Below are positions 15,831 through 24,682 of a DNA stretch of 38,887 nt, piece after piece; within the stretch, counting starts at the first letter, position 1; each line of letters begins with the position of its first letter. The notes under the pieces are model-generated. The model made no database searches. It was given only the letters and a program-made list of their open reading frames with translations, and had not been told where the DNA came from. The stretch is from Paracoccaceae bacterium. GTDB lineage: Bacteria > Pseudomonadota > Alphaproteobacteria > Rhodobacterales > Rhodobacteraceae. The stretch spans positions 1-38,887 of the forward strand of contig JANSYL010000015.1 in assembly GCA_024742455.1 (NCBI GenBank), read 5' to 3'. The position numbers were made by a program, and so were the translations under genes.

Positions 15831-16514
15831 ATGGATCGCAGAACCCTGATCATGGGGGCCGGGGCAGGCTTCGTCGTCATCGGCGGCGTTCTGGTCTACC
15901 GCAAAATGTCGGGCGGCGGCCAACCCGTGGCTGCCATGCAGGCGGGATCGCTGCCGATGGCCGCCGACACCAGTTACGGCCTGATCCCCGACATGGTGAT
16001 GGGCGACGCGAACGCGCCCGTCGAGGTGATCGAATACGCCTCGCTGACCTGTCCGCATTGCGCACGCTTTCACAGCGTCGTTCTGCCACAGATCAAGGAA
16101 AACTACATCGACACCGGCCAGGTCCGGTTCGTCCACCGTGAGGCGATCTTTGACCGTCCGGGCCTTTGGGCGACGCTGGTGGCGCGCTGCGCGGGCGAGG
16201 ACCGGTATTTCGGCCTGCTCGATCTGATCTATCGCGGGCAGGCCGAATGGACCCAGGGCAGCATGGCCGACGTGTCGGACAACCTGCGCCAGATCGGCCT
16301 GATCGCGGGGATGAGCGGTGATCAGCTCGATGCCTGTCTGCAGGATGCCGATACCGCGCAGGCGATCATCGATACCTATGAACGCCAGTCCGAGGCGCAT
16401 GACGTCACGGCGACCCCGACCTTCGTGATCGACGGCGAACGCTATTCGAACATGAGCTATGCCGATTTCTCCGCCATTCTGGATGGACGCCTGGCGCAGG
16501 TCGGGGCCAATTGA
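15831..16514 (+). CDS. DsbA-family thioredoxin-fold protein
   Basis: A 227-aa periplasmic oxidoreductase. An N-terminal signal or anchor (residues 7-22) is followed by a thioredoxin fold with the CPHC active site at 74-77 (LTCPHCARFH), an alpha-helical insert and the cis-Pro loop TATPTFVIDG. The ATG 15831 has GAAGGAG at good spacing. It probably oxidises or isomerises thiols of exported proteins. It forms a two-gene unit with the DUF721 gene. In many relatives smc follows, but here lpxK comes next on the opposite strand. Confidence 0.9.
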   Translation: MDRRTLIMGAGAGFVVIGGVLVYRKMSGGGQPVAAMQAGSLPMAADTSYGLIPDMVMGDANAPVEVIEYASLTCPHCARFHSVVLPQIKENYIDTGQVRFVHREAIFDRPGLWATLVARCAGEDRYFGLLDLIYRGQAEWTQGSMADVSDNLRQIGLIAGMSGDQLDACLQDADTAQAIIDTYERQSEAHDVTATPTFVIDGERYSNMSYADFSAILDGRLAQVGAN

Positions 16515-16520
16515 GTTTGC

Positions 16521-17513
16521 CTAGCCGGGTGCCTCAAGCACCCGGTCAAGCGCCGCGTCCAGCGGTGCCCAATCGGCACTCTCAAGCCGCACGGGAACAG
16601 TAAGAACCCGGCTGCGCCAATTGGGCCCGAGCCGCACGGCGTCTTTTTCCGTGGTCACCATTTGCGCGCCGAGCCGCCCGGCCTCGCGCGCCATCCGCGC
16701 CATCACCGCATCGCTGAGCGGCTGATGATCGGCGAGCGCATGGGTGGCGCGCAGGTCCGCGCCCAGGTCGCGCAGCGTGGCGAAGAACTTTTCCGGATGG
16801 CCGATCCCGGCAAAGGCCAGAACGGGCAGGCCCGCCAGCGGCAAACCGGTAGGCAAAGGGGCAAGATGACCGGTCAGGCGCGGCACGCCCACGGCGTCCC
16901 CCCAGGTCCGGGTGAACCGATCCTGCGCAGCAGGCCCGCCGATTGTCAGGATCGCATCGGCCCGCGCCATCCCCTGCGCCACCGGTTCGCGCAGTGGCCC
17001 GGCGGGGATCAGGCGGCCATTGCCGAACCCGCGATGGGCGTCGGCGACCAGAAGCGACAGATCATGAAAAAGACCCGGGTTCTGGAACCCGTCATCAAGA
17101 AGGATCACCTGCGCCCCGGCGGCCACGGCCGCGCGCGCTCCGGCGGCCCGGTCCTTGGCGACCCAGGTCGGCAGGAAAGCGGCCAGAAGCAACGCCTCGT
17201 CCCCGGTGTCGGCGGCGCCGTGGGCGGATGGATCGACGGCCACAGGCCCCTCCAGCCTGCCGCCATGTCCCCGGGTGACAGCATGAACGTGCATGCCCCT
17301 TTCGGCGATCCGTTGTGCCAGCGCGATCACCGTGGGCGTTTTGCCGGTCCCGCCCGCTGTCAGGTTGCCGACGCAGATCACCGGCACGCCCACGCGATGC
17401 CGCCCACCGCGCGCCAGCCGCCGCCGTGTCGCCAGACCGTAGACCGCGCCAAGGGGGGCCAGCAGCGTCGCCGCGGCGCACGGCGGGCGATACCAGAAAC
17501 CGGGGGTCTTCAT
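16521..17513 (-). CDS. lpxK: Tetraacyldisaccharide 4'-kinase
   Basis: A 330-aa LpxK, which phosphorylates the 4' position of the lipid A precursor at the inner membrane. N-terminal membrane-associated helix, then VICVGNLTAGGTGKTPTVIA (P-loop at about 53-59), VTRGHGG, DTGDEALLLA, ILLDDGFQNPGL and FAGIGHPEKFF. The start was chosen at ATG 17513, overlapping the waaA stop by 4 nt. It is the last gene of the pmbA-cysQ-DUF4170-waaA-lpxK run. Confidence 0.95.
   Translation of the reverse strand: MKTPGFWYRPPCAAATLLAPLGAVYGLATRRRLARGGRHRVGVPVICVGNLTAGGTGKTPTVIALAQRIAERGMHVHAVTRGHGGRLEGPVAVDPSAHGAADTGDEALLLAAFLPTWVAKDRAAGARAAVAAGAQVILLDDGFQNPGLFHDLSLLVADAHRGFGNGRLIPAGPLREPVAQGMARADAILTIGGPAAQDRFTRTWGDAVGVPRLTGHLAPLPTGLPLAGLPVLAFAGIGHPEKFFATLRDLGADLRATHALADHQPLSDAVMARMAREAGRLGAQMVTTEKDAVRLGPNWRSRVLTVPVRLESADWAPLDAALDRVLEAPG
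16525..16545. terminator. Hairpin at the dsbA-like/lpxK convergence
   Basis: CCGGGTGC-ctcaa-GCACCCGG, a perfect 8-bp stem just after the DsbA-like stop and overlapping the last codons of lpxK. There is no T-run on either strand. It may end or shield both converging transcripts. Confidence 0.45.
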
Positions 17514-18808
17514 CGCGCCCCCCGTCCTCCCTGGTCCAGCCGGTCGAGCACCAGATCGACGCTGCGGTCGGTCACGTCCGCACCTGCCGAGACCAGCTCC
17601 CACGCGGCATGGGCCATCGCGGCGGCCCGGTCGGGCGACATCAGGTCGTTGACGGCGGCGGCCAGGCTTTGCGGCGCCGAGACCAGCCGCGCTGCCCGGG
17701 CTTCGGTCAGGCGCTGGTAGATGTCGACGAAATTCGTCACATAGGGTCCGTGCAGGATGGCCGAGCCGAGCGCGGCGGGTTCGAACGGGTTGTGCCCGCC
17801 GATGGGCTCCCAGGACCCACCGATGAAGCTGATCGGCGCCAGCCGGTACCACAGCCCCAACTCCCCCACCGTATCGGCGAGATAGACCTGCGTCTGGCCC
17901 GACGGATGCGCCCCCGCAGACCGGCGGGCATAGGACCAGCCGTCGCGCTCCAGCATCCCTGCCAGATCGTCGCCCCTGTCGGGATGGCGCGGCACGAGGA
18001 TCAGCAGCAGGCGGGGATTGGCCTTGAGTGCCGCACGGTGCGCCTCGAGCACTTTTTCCTCCTCACCGGGATGGGTGGACGCTGCAAGCCAGACCGGGCG
18101 CCCGGCCAGATCGGCACGCATCCGTGACAGCACGCCTTCATCGGCGGGCAGCGCGGCTGCGCCTTCCTTGAGCGTGCCTGTCACCTCCATCCGGTCGGGC
18201 GACAGGCCGAGGCGGCGCAGGTAGATCTCGGTCAGGTCATCCTGCACCAGCGCATGGGAAAACCGGTTGAGCAGATGCCGGGCCACGCGCCGCAGAAACC
18301 GCCACTTGTCATGGCTGGCCTTCGACATCCGCGCATTGATCAGAAGCATGGGAATATCGCGGCCGGCGGTCGTCTCGATCAGGCAGGGCCACAATTCGCT
18401 TTCGGTCCAGATCGCAAGGTCCGGCTGCCAATGGTCGAGGAAATGCGTGACGTAATCCCGCGCGTCCAGCGGCACGTATTGGTGCACCGCCCGCTCCGGC
18501 AGGCGTTCCCCCATCAGCGCCGCCGAGGTGACGGTGCCGGTGGTCACGAGGATCGACAGATCATCGCGCGCATCCAGCAATTGCCGGATGAGTTCCAGAA
18601 GCGCCAGCGATTCCCCGACGCTGGCGGCATGGAACCAGACCAGCTTGCCCTCCGGGCGCGGCAGGGATGCGTTGCCGCGCCGTTCATCGACGCGCGCGCG
18701 ATCCTCCTTGCCCGCCGCCAGCCGGTCTTCCAGCTTGCGCTCGGCAAAGCGGGTGCCGCGCCGGGCCGACCACGCCAGATAAAGCCGCAGGGCCAGCGGT
18801 TGCGCCAT
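17510..18808 (-). CDS. waaA: 3-deoxy-D-manno-octulosonic acid (Kdo) transferase
   Basis: A 432-aa GT30-family enzyme adding Kdo to lipid A. Signatures are VWFHAASVGESLALLELI (with the catalytic Glu in the VGE motif), LVTTGTVTSA, YVPLDARDYVTHFLDHWQPD, ESELWPCLI, LINARMS, STHPGEEE, PRHPDRGDDL, FIGGSWEPIGGHNPFEPA. Length is normal. It overlaps lpxK by 4 nt and follows the DUF4170 gene by 6 bp, so the whole set should be one transcript. Confidence 0.95.
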   Translation of the reverse strand: MAQPLALRLYLAWSARRGTRFAERKLEDRLAAGKEDRARVDERRGNASLPRPEGKLVWFHAASVGESLALLELIRQLLDARDDLSILVTTGTVTSAALMGERLPERAVHQYVPLDARDYVTHFLDHWQPDLAIWTESELWPCLIETTAGRDIPMLLINARMSKASHDKWRFLRRVARHLLNRFSHALVQDDLTEIYLRRLGLSPDRMEVTGTLKEGAAALPADEGVLSRMRADLAGRPVWLAASTHPGEEEKVLEAHRAALKANPRLLLILVPRHPDRGDDLAGMLERDGWSYARRSAGAHPSGQTQVYLADTVGELGLWYRLAPISFIGGSWEPIGGHNPFEPAALGSAILHGPYVTNFVDIYQRLTEARAARLVSAPQSLAAAVNDLMSPDRAAAMAHAAWELVSAGADVTDRSVDLVLDRLDQGGRGAR

Positions 18809-18814
18809 GAAGGT

Positions 18815-19060
18815 TTACTTTCCCAGTTCTTCGGTAGGCGAGGCTTCGGCCTCTTCGTCGCGGAGCCGGTGAATATGGGCAATGAAATATCGCATATGGG
18901 CGTTGTCCACGGTGCGCTGCGCCTCGGCTTTCCAGGCGTTATAGGCGGTCTCGTAATCGGGGAACATGCCGACGATATGGATGTCGTCGATATCGCGGAA
19001 CTCGCTGTGCTGCGGATCGACGAGCTCACCGCCGAAAACGAGGTGAAGACGTTGGGGCAT
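18815..19060 (-). CDS. DUF4170 protein
   Basis: An 81-aa protein starting PQRLHLVFGGELVDPQ, with FRDIDDIHIVGMFPDYETAY, AWKAEAQRTVDNAHMRYFI and an acidic tail. This is the DUF4170 family, regularly found before waaA in Alphaproteobacteria. Its function is unknown; the position hints at a role linked to lipid A or Kdo assembly. The ATG at 19060 was chosen over an upstream in-frame start because the conserved family sequence begins there. Confidence 0.82.
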   Translation of the reverse strand: MPQRLHLVFGGELVDPQHSEFRDIDDIHIVGMFPDYETAYNAWKAEAQRTVDNAHMRYFIAHIHRLRDEEAEASPTEELGK

Positions 19061-19130
19061 GGTCTGGCCTTGGGTGCTTGGATCAGGTGGCGCGCACCCT
19101 ACGGGTTGCGCGAGGCGGGTCAAGCGAGCC

Positions 19131-19913
19131 CTAGCGTCGCGCCATCAGGGCGCCGTGAAGGGCAGGGGCGGCGATGATCATGCCCGAAACCTGAGGCATT
19201 GGGCGGTTGAATTGCAGGGCTCTGCCCTGCGCATCGGTCACTTTCGCCCCGGCCTCGGACGCGATGATCGCGCCTGCGGCGGCGTCCCATTCCCACGTGG
19301 CGCGAAAGGTCACCATGCCATCGAACCGACCCTCGGCGACAAGGGCAATCCGATAGGCCAGCGACGGTCGGTAATGCCGGTCGATATCGGGCACCCCGCC
19401 GGGCCAGTGCCTGGCGGCAAGAGCGGGCTTGGTGATCAGCAGGCTGGCAGGCCCTTCCGCCGCTGCATCTGTGGCGTGCACCGGTTCGCCGTTCAGCGTC
19501 GCGCCCCGGCCCAAAGCCGCCGCATAAAGCCTGTCCTGCGCGGGCAGGTAGATCACGCCTGCCACGGGTGCACCCTTTCGAACAACGCAAAGCGCATGGG
19601 CAAAGGCGGATTGCCCGTCGATGAAGGCGCGGGTGCCGTCGATCGGATCACAGATGAACAAGGTGTCGCGGTCCGGCCGGTCGGGCGTGTCCGCTGTTTC
19701 CTCGGACAGCCAGCCGTATTCGGGGCGCGCGGCGGTCAACGTGTCCCGCAGCATGGCATCGACATCGAGATCGGCCTCGGTCACCGGCCCGGTGCCGTCG
19801 GCCTTTTCCCACGTCCTGGGGTCGCGCCGGAAATGGCGCATGGCGATGCGCCCCGCCTCCCGCGCGGCCTCGGTCAGCAGCGCAAGATCATCCGCCGGTT
19901 CAGGCCCCGGCAA
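19131..19913 (-). CDS. cysQ: Inositol-monophosphatase family 3'(2'),5'-bisphosphate nucleotidase
   Basis: A 260-aa Mg-dependent phosphatase of the IMPase fold. Metal-site motifs are WLSEETAD, FICDPIDGTRAFI (DPIDGT) and WEWDAAAGAIIASEAGA (WDxAAG). CysQ hydrolyses PAP to AMP, relieving inhibition in sulfate assimilation; other IMPase-fold members act on inositol or fructose phosphates, so the substrate is likely but not certain. It overlaps the pmbA stop by 14 nt and lies 70 bp before the DUF4170 gene. Confidence 0.85.
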   Translation of the reverse strand: MPGPEPADDLALLTEAAREAGRIAMRHFRRDPRTWEKADGTGPVTEADLDVDAMLRDTLTAARPEYGWLSEETADTPDRPDRDTLFICDPIDGTRAFIDGQSAFAHALCVVRKGAPVAGVIYLPAQDRLYAAALGRGATLNGEPVHATDAAAEGPASLLITKPALAARHWPGGVPDIDRHYRPSLAYRIALVAEGRFDGMVTFRATWEWDAAAGAIIASEAGAKVTDAQGRALQFNRPMPQVSGMIIAAPALHGALMARR

Positions 19914-21264
19914 GCGTCATACCTTCGACCAGAAGCGACGGGATCACGCGGCTCAGATGCGGGCGCGCGTCATTTGCGGGGACCACCGTCCGCAGCATGT
20001 CCCGCAAATTGCCCGCGATGGTGCATTCGTTGACCGGGTAGGCGATTTCCCCGTTTTCCACCCAGAACCCCGATGCGCCGCGCGAATAATCTCCGGTGGT
20101 CGGGTTGATCGAGGCCCCGATCATCGAGGTGACCAGCAGACCCGTGCCCATGTCCCGCATCAGCGTGGCGCGGTCCTTGTCGCCCTGGGTCAGTTCAAGG
20201 TTGCCGACACTGGGGCTTGGCGGAGCCGAGGCACCCCGGCTGGCATTCGCGGTCGATGGCAGGCCCAGCTTGCGCCCGGTGGCCAGGTCCAGGATCCACC
20301 CGGTCAACACCCCGTTTTCAATGAGGACGCGGCGCGTGGTGGCCAGACCCTCGGCATCGAAGGGCCGCGATCCGCCCACGCGGGGGCGGTGGGCGTCTTC
20401 GATCAGGTCGAGTCCCTTGGGCAGCACCGGTTCGCCCAGCGCGTCACGCAGCCAACTGGCCCCGCGCTGAACGGCGGTTCCGTTGATCGCCGCCACGAGA
20501 TGGCCGATCAGGCCCGAGGAAATCCGTTCGTCATACAGCACCGGGTAGCTGCCTGTGGGCGGCTTGCGCGCGCCGGCACGTTCGATGGTCCGTTCGGCGG
20601 CGATCCGTCCGACCTCGGCCGCATCCATCAGGTCCGCGCGATGCAGGCGGCTGTCACCGAAATAGTCGCGCTCCATCCCGAGGCCTTCGCCGGTGATCGC
20701 CACGCAGGCCAGCCCATGGTCCGACCGCGCATAGCCGCCGGAAAACCCGTTGGTCGCGGCCAGATGCACGCGGCGGCGGCTGAAACCCGACCGCGCGGCC
20801 TGCACCTGGCTGATGCCGGTGACGGCCAGTGCCGCGGCCTCGGTCTCGCGCGCCAGCGTTTCCAGAAGCTCGGGCGTGGGATCAGGGTCGGGGTCGTTCA
20901 GGTCCAGCCCCGCCGCATCGCGGATATCGGTCAGCTGGCCCGGCTCGGCCAGCCCGATCGAGGGGTCGTCGGGCGCAAGGCGCGCCATCGCCACCGCGCG
21001 CTCGGCAAGCTCGGCGATCGTTTCGGGTCGGGCGTCTGAGGCCGAGACACAGGCCTGTTTCGCCCCGACCAGAACCCTCAGCCCGATCTCCACGCCTTCG
21101 GACCGCTCGGCCTGTTCCAGGACCCCGCCGCGCACCTCGATGCTGGTCGAATTGCCGTCGATGGCGATGGCATCAGCGGCCCCGGCCCCGGCCTTTGTCG
21201 CTGCTGCCAGCAGAACCTCGGTAAGATCGGCGAGGGAGGAGGTGTTCATGTCGGACCCGTTCAT
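19900..21264 (-). CDS. pmbA: TldD/PmbA family protein (TldE subunit)
   Basis: A 454-aa PmbA/TldE-type protein with IEVRGGVLEQAERSEGVEIG, GYARSDHGLACVAITGEG, PVLYDERISSGLIGHLVAAI, RPFDAEGLATTRRVL and DYSRGASGFWVENGEIAYPV. TldD-TldE is a heterodimeric metalloprotease that trims modified peptides and unfolded leader peptides. The HExxxH zinc motif belongs to TldD and is absent here, as expected for the TldE partner; tldD is not in the window. The start is ATG 21264 or ATG 21249; both have a weak G-rich site upstream. It is the first gene of the LPS block on the minus strand. Confidence 0.92.
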   Translation of the reverse strand: MNGSDMNTSSLADLTEVLLAAATKAGAGAADAIAIDGNSTSIEVRGGVLEQAERSEGVEIGLRVLVGAKQACVSASDARPETIAELAERAVAMARLAPDDPSIGLAEPGQLTDIRDAAGLDLNDPDPDPTPELLETLARETEAAALAVTGISQVQAARSGFSRRRVHLAATNGFSGGYARSDHGLACVAITGEGLGMERDYFGDSRLHRADLMDAAEVGRIAAERTIERAGARKPPTGSYPVLYDERISSGLIGHLVAAINGTAVQRGASWLRDALGEPVLPKGLDLIEDAHRPRVGGSRPFDAEGLATTRRVLIENGVLTGWILDLATGRKLGLPSTANASRGASAPPSPSVGNLELTQGDKDRATLMRDMGTGLLVTSMIGASINPTTGDYSRGASGFWVENGEIAYPVNECTIAGNLRDMLRTVVPANDARPHLSRVIPSLLVEGMTLAGA

Positions 21265-21327
21265 TGCCTGCCCCGCGACCTAGGTCAGTGCGGGGCGGGC
21301 TACAAGGCGGGCCGTGCGGGGGGCGCG

Positions 21328-22824
21328 TTACTGCAGCGGCAGACCATTGGCGGTGATCGTGCCGTTCGGCCCGAATTCCACCGTCGATTCCAGCGTGTCC
21401 GGCGTGGCCCCGGGCCTGGCGAAGGCGCCAAGCGCGGCCCGGATGCCTACCATTTCCTCGGCCGGGACGGCCCCGCTGGCCTGCAGCCGGTCAAGCAGCG
21501 CCAGCCCCCCCGACAGCCCCAGCTCCACCCGGCCCTGCGGCAGCGGCATCGCCTGGCCCCCCGCGAAGGTCAGCGCGCCGTCCCCGGTCAGCTCGGCGCC
21601 CGCCGCCGCAACACGCAGTTCGTTGATGTCGAGGCTGCGCAATTCGCCTGGCGGGGCGTTCAGGCTGCCCGGATCGGTCTGCATCATGTCGACCAGGACC
21701 CGCACCATCCCGCTGACATCTGCCACCAGCGAAATCGGGTCGCGCGGGACCACCTGGGCGGGATCCATCATCGCCCAGATCGTATCGTCCAGCATCACAT
21801 CCTCATAAGCGAGCCGGGCCGCGAAACCCTGCGGGTCGGGGGCGGCTGCCACAGGGATCTCGAAGCGGAACTCGGATTGCCCGGCACTGACCTCGATCGG
21901 CAGGGGCAGGTCGGGGGCTTCCAGTTCCCACTGGCTGCCGGTGGCCGCGATCCCGTAGGCCAGCATCGTGTCGTTGATCGTTGTCGACAGGCTGCCGCCC
22001 CGGGTCGAATTGGCGATGCGCAGTGGCTCACCGGGCTGTTGCAGGTCGAAGACGAAGGCCAGCGCCCCGTATTCCACCACGCTGTCCAGTGCGAACCCCT
22101 CGGGCAGGCCGTCGGCCGCTGCCAGCGCCCCGATCGCGCCCAGCGTGGCATTGCCGGTGGTCGCCAGATCGGCCATCTGGAAGCTGGATTTGAGGTAGCC
22201 CTGGCTGGGATCCTCGGGCCGGAGGTCAAGCCCGATGGCGATGCTGTCAAGCTGCGTCGTGCTGGTGATGGCAAGGTTGTCGGGATTGCGTCCATCGACG
22301 ATGTATTCGGCATTCAGCCCGCGCATTTCGCCATCAAGCTCCATGCTTACCGGCATCCCGCCCGAGGTGATCGCCCCCTCGGTCATCGTCAGTAGGTCGG
22401 CGGTATAGCTGTAGGTCCGCGCCTCGACCGGGCCGTTTGCGGTGATCGCCAGGTTCTCGTGGAACAGGAGAACCTCGATCGTCGCCTCGCCGGGCGAGCC
22501 GTCCACCGGAAAGGTCAGGCTGATCCGGTAGGGTTGCGACATCGTGATGTCGACCCCGCCGTCGCCATTTTCCACCATCCGGATTTCATCGACCGCGCTG
22601 CGCACCGACACGTCGCTGTCGACATATTGCGAGGTCACGCCCCCAAGTGTCAGCCCGTTTCCTGTCTCGGTGACGGTGGCGGCCGTTACGGGTTGCCCGG
22701 TGGCTGCGGCTTGCGCCTGCCATTCGGCCCAAAGCTCGTCTGCGGTGACCTGGGCGAGGGCTGCGGGTGCTGAAAGACAGAAACAGGCGGCAAGGCCGAC
22801 ATTGGCAAGGGCACGGTGGGTCAT
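21328..22824 (-). CDS. DUF2125 exported protein
   Basis: A 498-aa protein with a signal peptide (THRALANVGLAACFCLSAPA, cleavage near ALAQ). The mature part is beta-rich and repetitive in pattern (VENGDGGVDITMSQPYRISL, ARTYSYTADLLTM, LAFVFDLQQPGEPLRIANST), ending EFGPNGTITANGLPLQ. This fits DUF2125, a family of large periplasmic or outer-membrane-associated proteins with no known function. ATG 22824 was chosen at the signal peptide. It is divergent from the SDR gene; the 168-bp gap contains the inverted repeat AAAGGGC (22927-22933) and GCCCTTT (22953-22959) and no gene. Confidence 0.8.
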   Translation of the reverse strand: MTHRALANVGLAACFCLSAPAALAQVTADELWAEWQAQAAATGQPVTAATVTETGNGLTLGGVTSQYVDSDVSVRSAVDEIRMVENGDGGVDITMSQPYRISLTFPVDGSPGEATIEVLLFHENLAITANGPVEARTYSYTADLLTMTEGAITSGGMPVSMELDGEMRGLNAEYIVDGRNPDNLAITSTTQLDSIAIGLDLRPEDPSQGYLKSSFQMADLATTGNATLGAIGALAAADGLPEGFALDSVVEYGALAFVFDLQQPGEPLRIANSTRGGSLSTTINDTMLAYGIAATGSQWELEAPDLPLPIEVSAGQSEFRFEIPVAAAPDPQGFAARLAYEDVMLDDTIWAMMDPAQVVPRDPISLVADVSGMVRVLVDMMQTDPGSLNAPPGELRSLDINELRVAAAGAELTGDGALTFAGGQAMPLPQGRVELGLSGGLALLDRLQASGAVPAEEMVGIRAALGAFARPGATPDTLESTVEFGPNGTITANGLPLQ

Positions 22825-22992
22825 CACGGACTCCGGATCAGGGGCGGGCAGGACATGGCAAGGGTCGCGTCCAACGCCCGCCCGCGTCAAGTCTGGATCG
22901 GTCCCGGTTCCCGTCAGCATGGCGGCAAAGGGCTATGGCGATCCGGGATTGTGCCCTTTAGCAATGGGCGGGAATCGGAATGGAGGTGCAGC

Positions 22993-23751
22993 ATGACAGA
23001 CCATCTGCAGGGCAAGACCGTCGCGATTACCGGGGCCAGCCGGGGGATCGGTGCCGCCGCCGCCGAGGCCTTTGCCGATGCCGGCGCCCAGGTGATCCTG
23101 ATAGCGCGTGACGGTGATGCCATCGCGCAACTGGCCGGTCAGATCGGCACCAGCGCCCTGGCCGTGCCCTGCGACGTGTCGCGCTACTGGGAGGTCGAGG
23201 CCGCGATCACCGCAGGGGTCGACACCTTCGGGGGCCTCAATGTGCTGATCAACAACGCGGGCATCATCGAACCCATCGCCCCCATCGACGCGGTCGATCC
23301 CGACGCCTGGGGCAATCTGATCGACGTGAACCTCAAGGGGGTCCTGCACGGCATCCGTGCCGCCGTTCCGGTGATGCGCCAGCGGGGTGGCGGCACGGTC
23401 ATCAACATCAGTTCCGGCGCCGCCACCAGCGCGCTGGAGGGATGGAGCGCGTATTGCGCGTCCAAGGCGGCGGTTCTGATGCTGACGGCCAGCCTGCACA
23501 AGGAACTGGGCGGCGCGGGCATCCGCGCGCTCGGCCTGTCGCCGGGCACGGTCGCCACGCAGATGCAGCGCGTGATCAAGGCCTCGGGCGTGAATCCGGT
23601 TTCGCAACTGGACTGGTCCGATCACATCCCGCCCGACTGGCCCGCCCGGGCGCTGATCTGGATGTGCAGCGCGGAAGCGGATGATTACCTGGGCACCGAT
23701 GTGAAACTGCGCGACCCCGACCTGCGGGCGCGGTTGGGTCTGACCACGTGA
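22993..23751 (+). CDS. SDR family oxidoreductase
   Basis: A 252-aa classical short-chain dehydrogenase with TGASRGIG (cofactor loop), NNAG, the catalytic Ser (INISSG) and YCASK. It should be an NAD(P)-dependent alcohol/ketone oxidoreductase. ATG 22993 follows GGAGG 7 nt upstream. Its TGA overlaps the GTG start of the next gene (GTGA), so it is coupled to the crotonase-fold gene. The pair may act in sequence on an acyl-CoA or other short substrate, which is inference. Confidence 0.9.
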   Translation: MTDHLQGKTVAITGASRGIGAAAAEAFADAGAQVILIARDGDAIAQLAGQIGTSALAVPCDVSRYWEVEAAITAGVDTFGGLNVLINNAGIIEPIAPIDAVDPDAWGNLIDVNLKGVLHGIRAAVPVMRQRGGGTVINISSGAATSALEGWSAYCASKAAVLMLTASLHKELGGAGIRALGLSPGTVATQMQRVIKASGVNPVSQLDWSDHIPPDWPARALIWMCSAEADDYLGTDVKLRDPDLRARLGLTT

Positions 23752-24371
23752 TCGACCTGCTGCGCGATGGCGGGTTCTGGCTTGTCACGGTCAATCGTCC
23801 CGACAAGGCCAACAGCCTGACCGGTGCCATGCTGCGCGACCTGCGCGACATGGCCCGGGCGGCCGCCGAAGATGCCGAGCTGCGCGCCTTCGTCCTGACC
23901 GGAGCGGGGGACCGAGCGTTTTCCGCGGGCGCCGATCTGGATGAGGCGAAGGCGGGGTTGGCCACCGATCCGGTGTGGGAGGAGGTGTCGGGCGCGATTG
24001 CCGCGTTGCCCTGTCTGACCATCGCGGCACTGAACGGCACATTGGCAGGCGGCGCCTTCGGCATGGCGCTGGCCTGTGATCTGAGGATCGCGGTGACGGG
24101 GGCGAAATTCTTCTACCCCGTCGCGAAACTGGGCTTTCTGCCGCAACCCTCCGACCCTGGGCGGCTGGTCGATCTGATGGGGCCGGCACGGGCGAAGCTG
24201 CTGCTTATGGGCGCGCAGAAAATAGATGCCGAAACCGCGTTCACCTTTGGCCTGATCGACCGGGTCGTGGACGGATCGGCGACCGATGCAGCCCGCGAGA
24301 TTGCCGCCGATGCCCTGGCCGGAGATCCGGAAAACCTGCGCCGGATCAAGGCGATGTGCGCCGCGCGCTAA
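23748..24371 (+). CDS. Enoyl-CoA hydratase/isomerase (crotonase) family protein, catalytic Glu residues missing
   Basis: A 207-aa crotonase-fold protein beginning at GTG 23748. It keeps the oxyanion-hole blocks FSAGADLDEA (about 58-67) and IAALNGTLAGGAF (about 92-104), then ACDLRIA. The two catalytic glutamates of enoyl-CoA hydratase are replaced: the position after GGAF is Gly105, and FFYPVAKLG has Val125 where hydratases have PE. It is also about 50 residues shorter than the usual 255-260. It is therefore unlikely to be a standard hydratase; another crotonase reaction (isomerase, thioesterase, decarboxylase-like) or a non-catalytic role is possible. It is coupled to the SDR by GTGA, and its stop overlaps the convergent HNH stop by 4 nt. 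Confidence 0.8.
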   Translation: MIDLLRDGGFWLVTVNRPDKANSLTGAMLRDLRDMARAAAEDAELRAFVLTGAGDRAFSAGADLDEAKAGLATDPVWEEVSGAIAALPCLTIAALNGTLAGGAFGMALACDLRIAVTGAKFFYPVAKLGFLPQPSDPGRLVDLMGPARAKLLLMGAQKIDAETAFTFGLIDRVVDGSATDAAREIAADALAGDPENLRRIKAMCAAR

Positions 24372-24682
24372 CCCTTGCGCCGCTTCCAGCCGCGCCGCGC
24401 GCCCGGGGTTTTGGAATGAAAGGAGGGGGGCCGCTTGCCGATCCATGTGATGAAGCCCGCAAGGCGCGGATGGGCGCGCAGGGCTTCGATGGTGTTGAAG
24501 CTGCGGGCAAGCTCGGCCTCGGACAGGGTGGCGTGAATTTCGTTGTGACAGATCTGATGCAGCAACACCGTCGGCCCGCCCTTGCCACCCCGCAGGCGTG
24601 GGATCAGGTGGTGCAGGCTTTGCTTTGCCTCGGGCGGGATCGGGCGCCGGCAAAGGGGGCAGATGGGAAGGTTATCCTCCAT
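24368..24682 (-). CDS. Small HNH-type nuclease-fold protein
   Basis: A 104-aa protein with a zinc-type CPLCRRPI motif, SLHHLIPRLRGG and LLHQICHNEIHATLS, the His-rich HNH core with a second Cys near the end of the site. The remaining C-terminal part is basic (RPPSFHSKTPGARRGWKRRK). The family includes McrA-like and generic HNH endonucleases. Here it is a single small core gene, so a repair or housekeeping nuclease is as likely as defence. The ATG at 24682 is shared in the palindrome CATG with the divergent flavoprotein start. Confidence 0.75.
   Translation of the reverse strand: MEDNLPICPLCRRPIPPEAKQSLHHLIPRLRGGKGGPTVLLHQICHNEIHATLSEAELARSFNTIEALRAHPRLAGFITWIGKRPPSFHSKTPGARRGWKRRKG

Noticed and set aside
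24368-24682. Restriction-modification system
   Set aside because: The HNH gene stands alone among core genes with no methylase beside it; CcrM is a cell-cycle orphan methylase far away.
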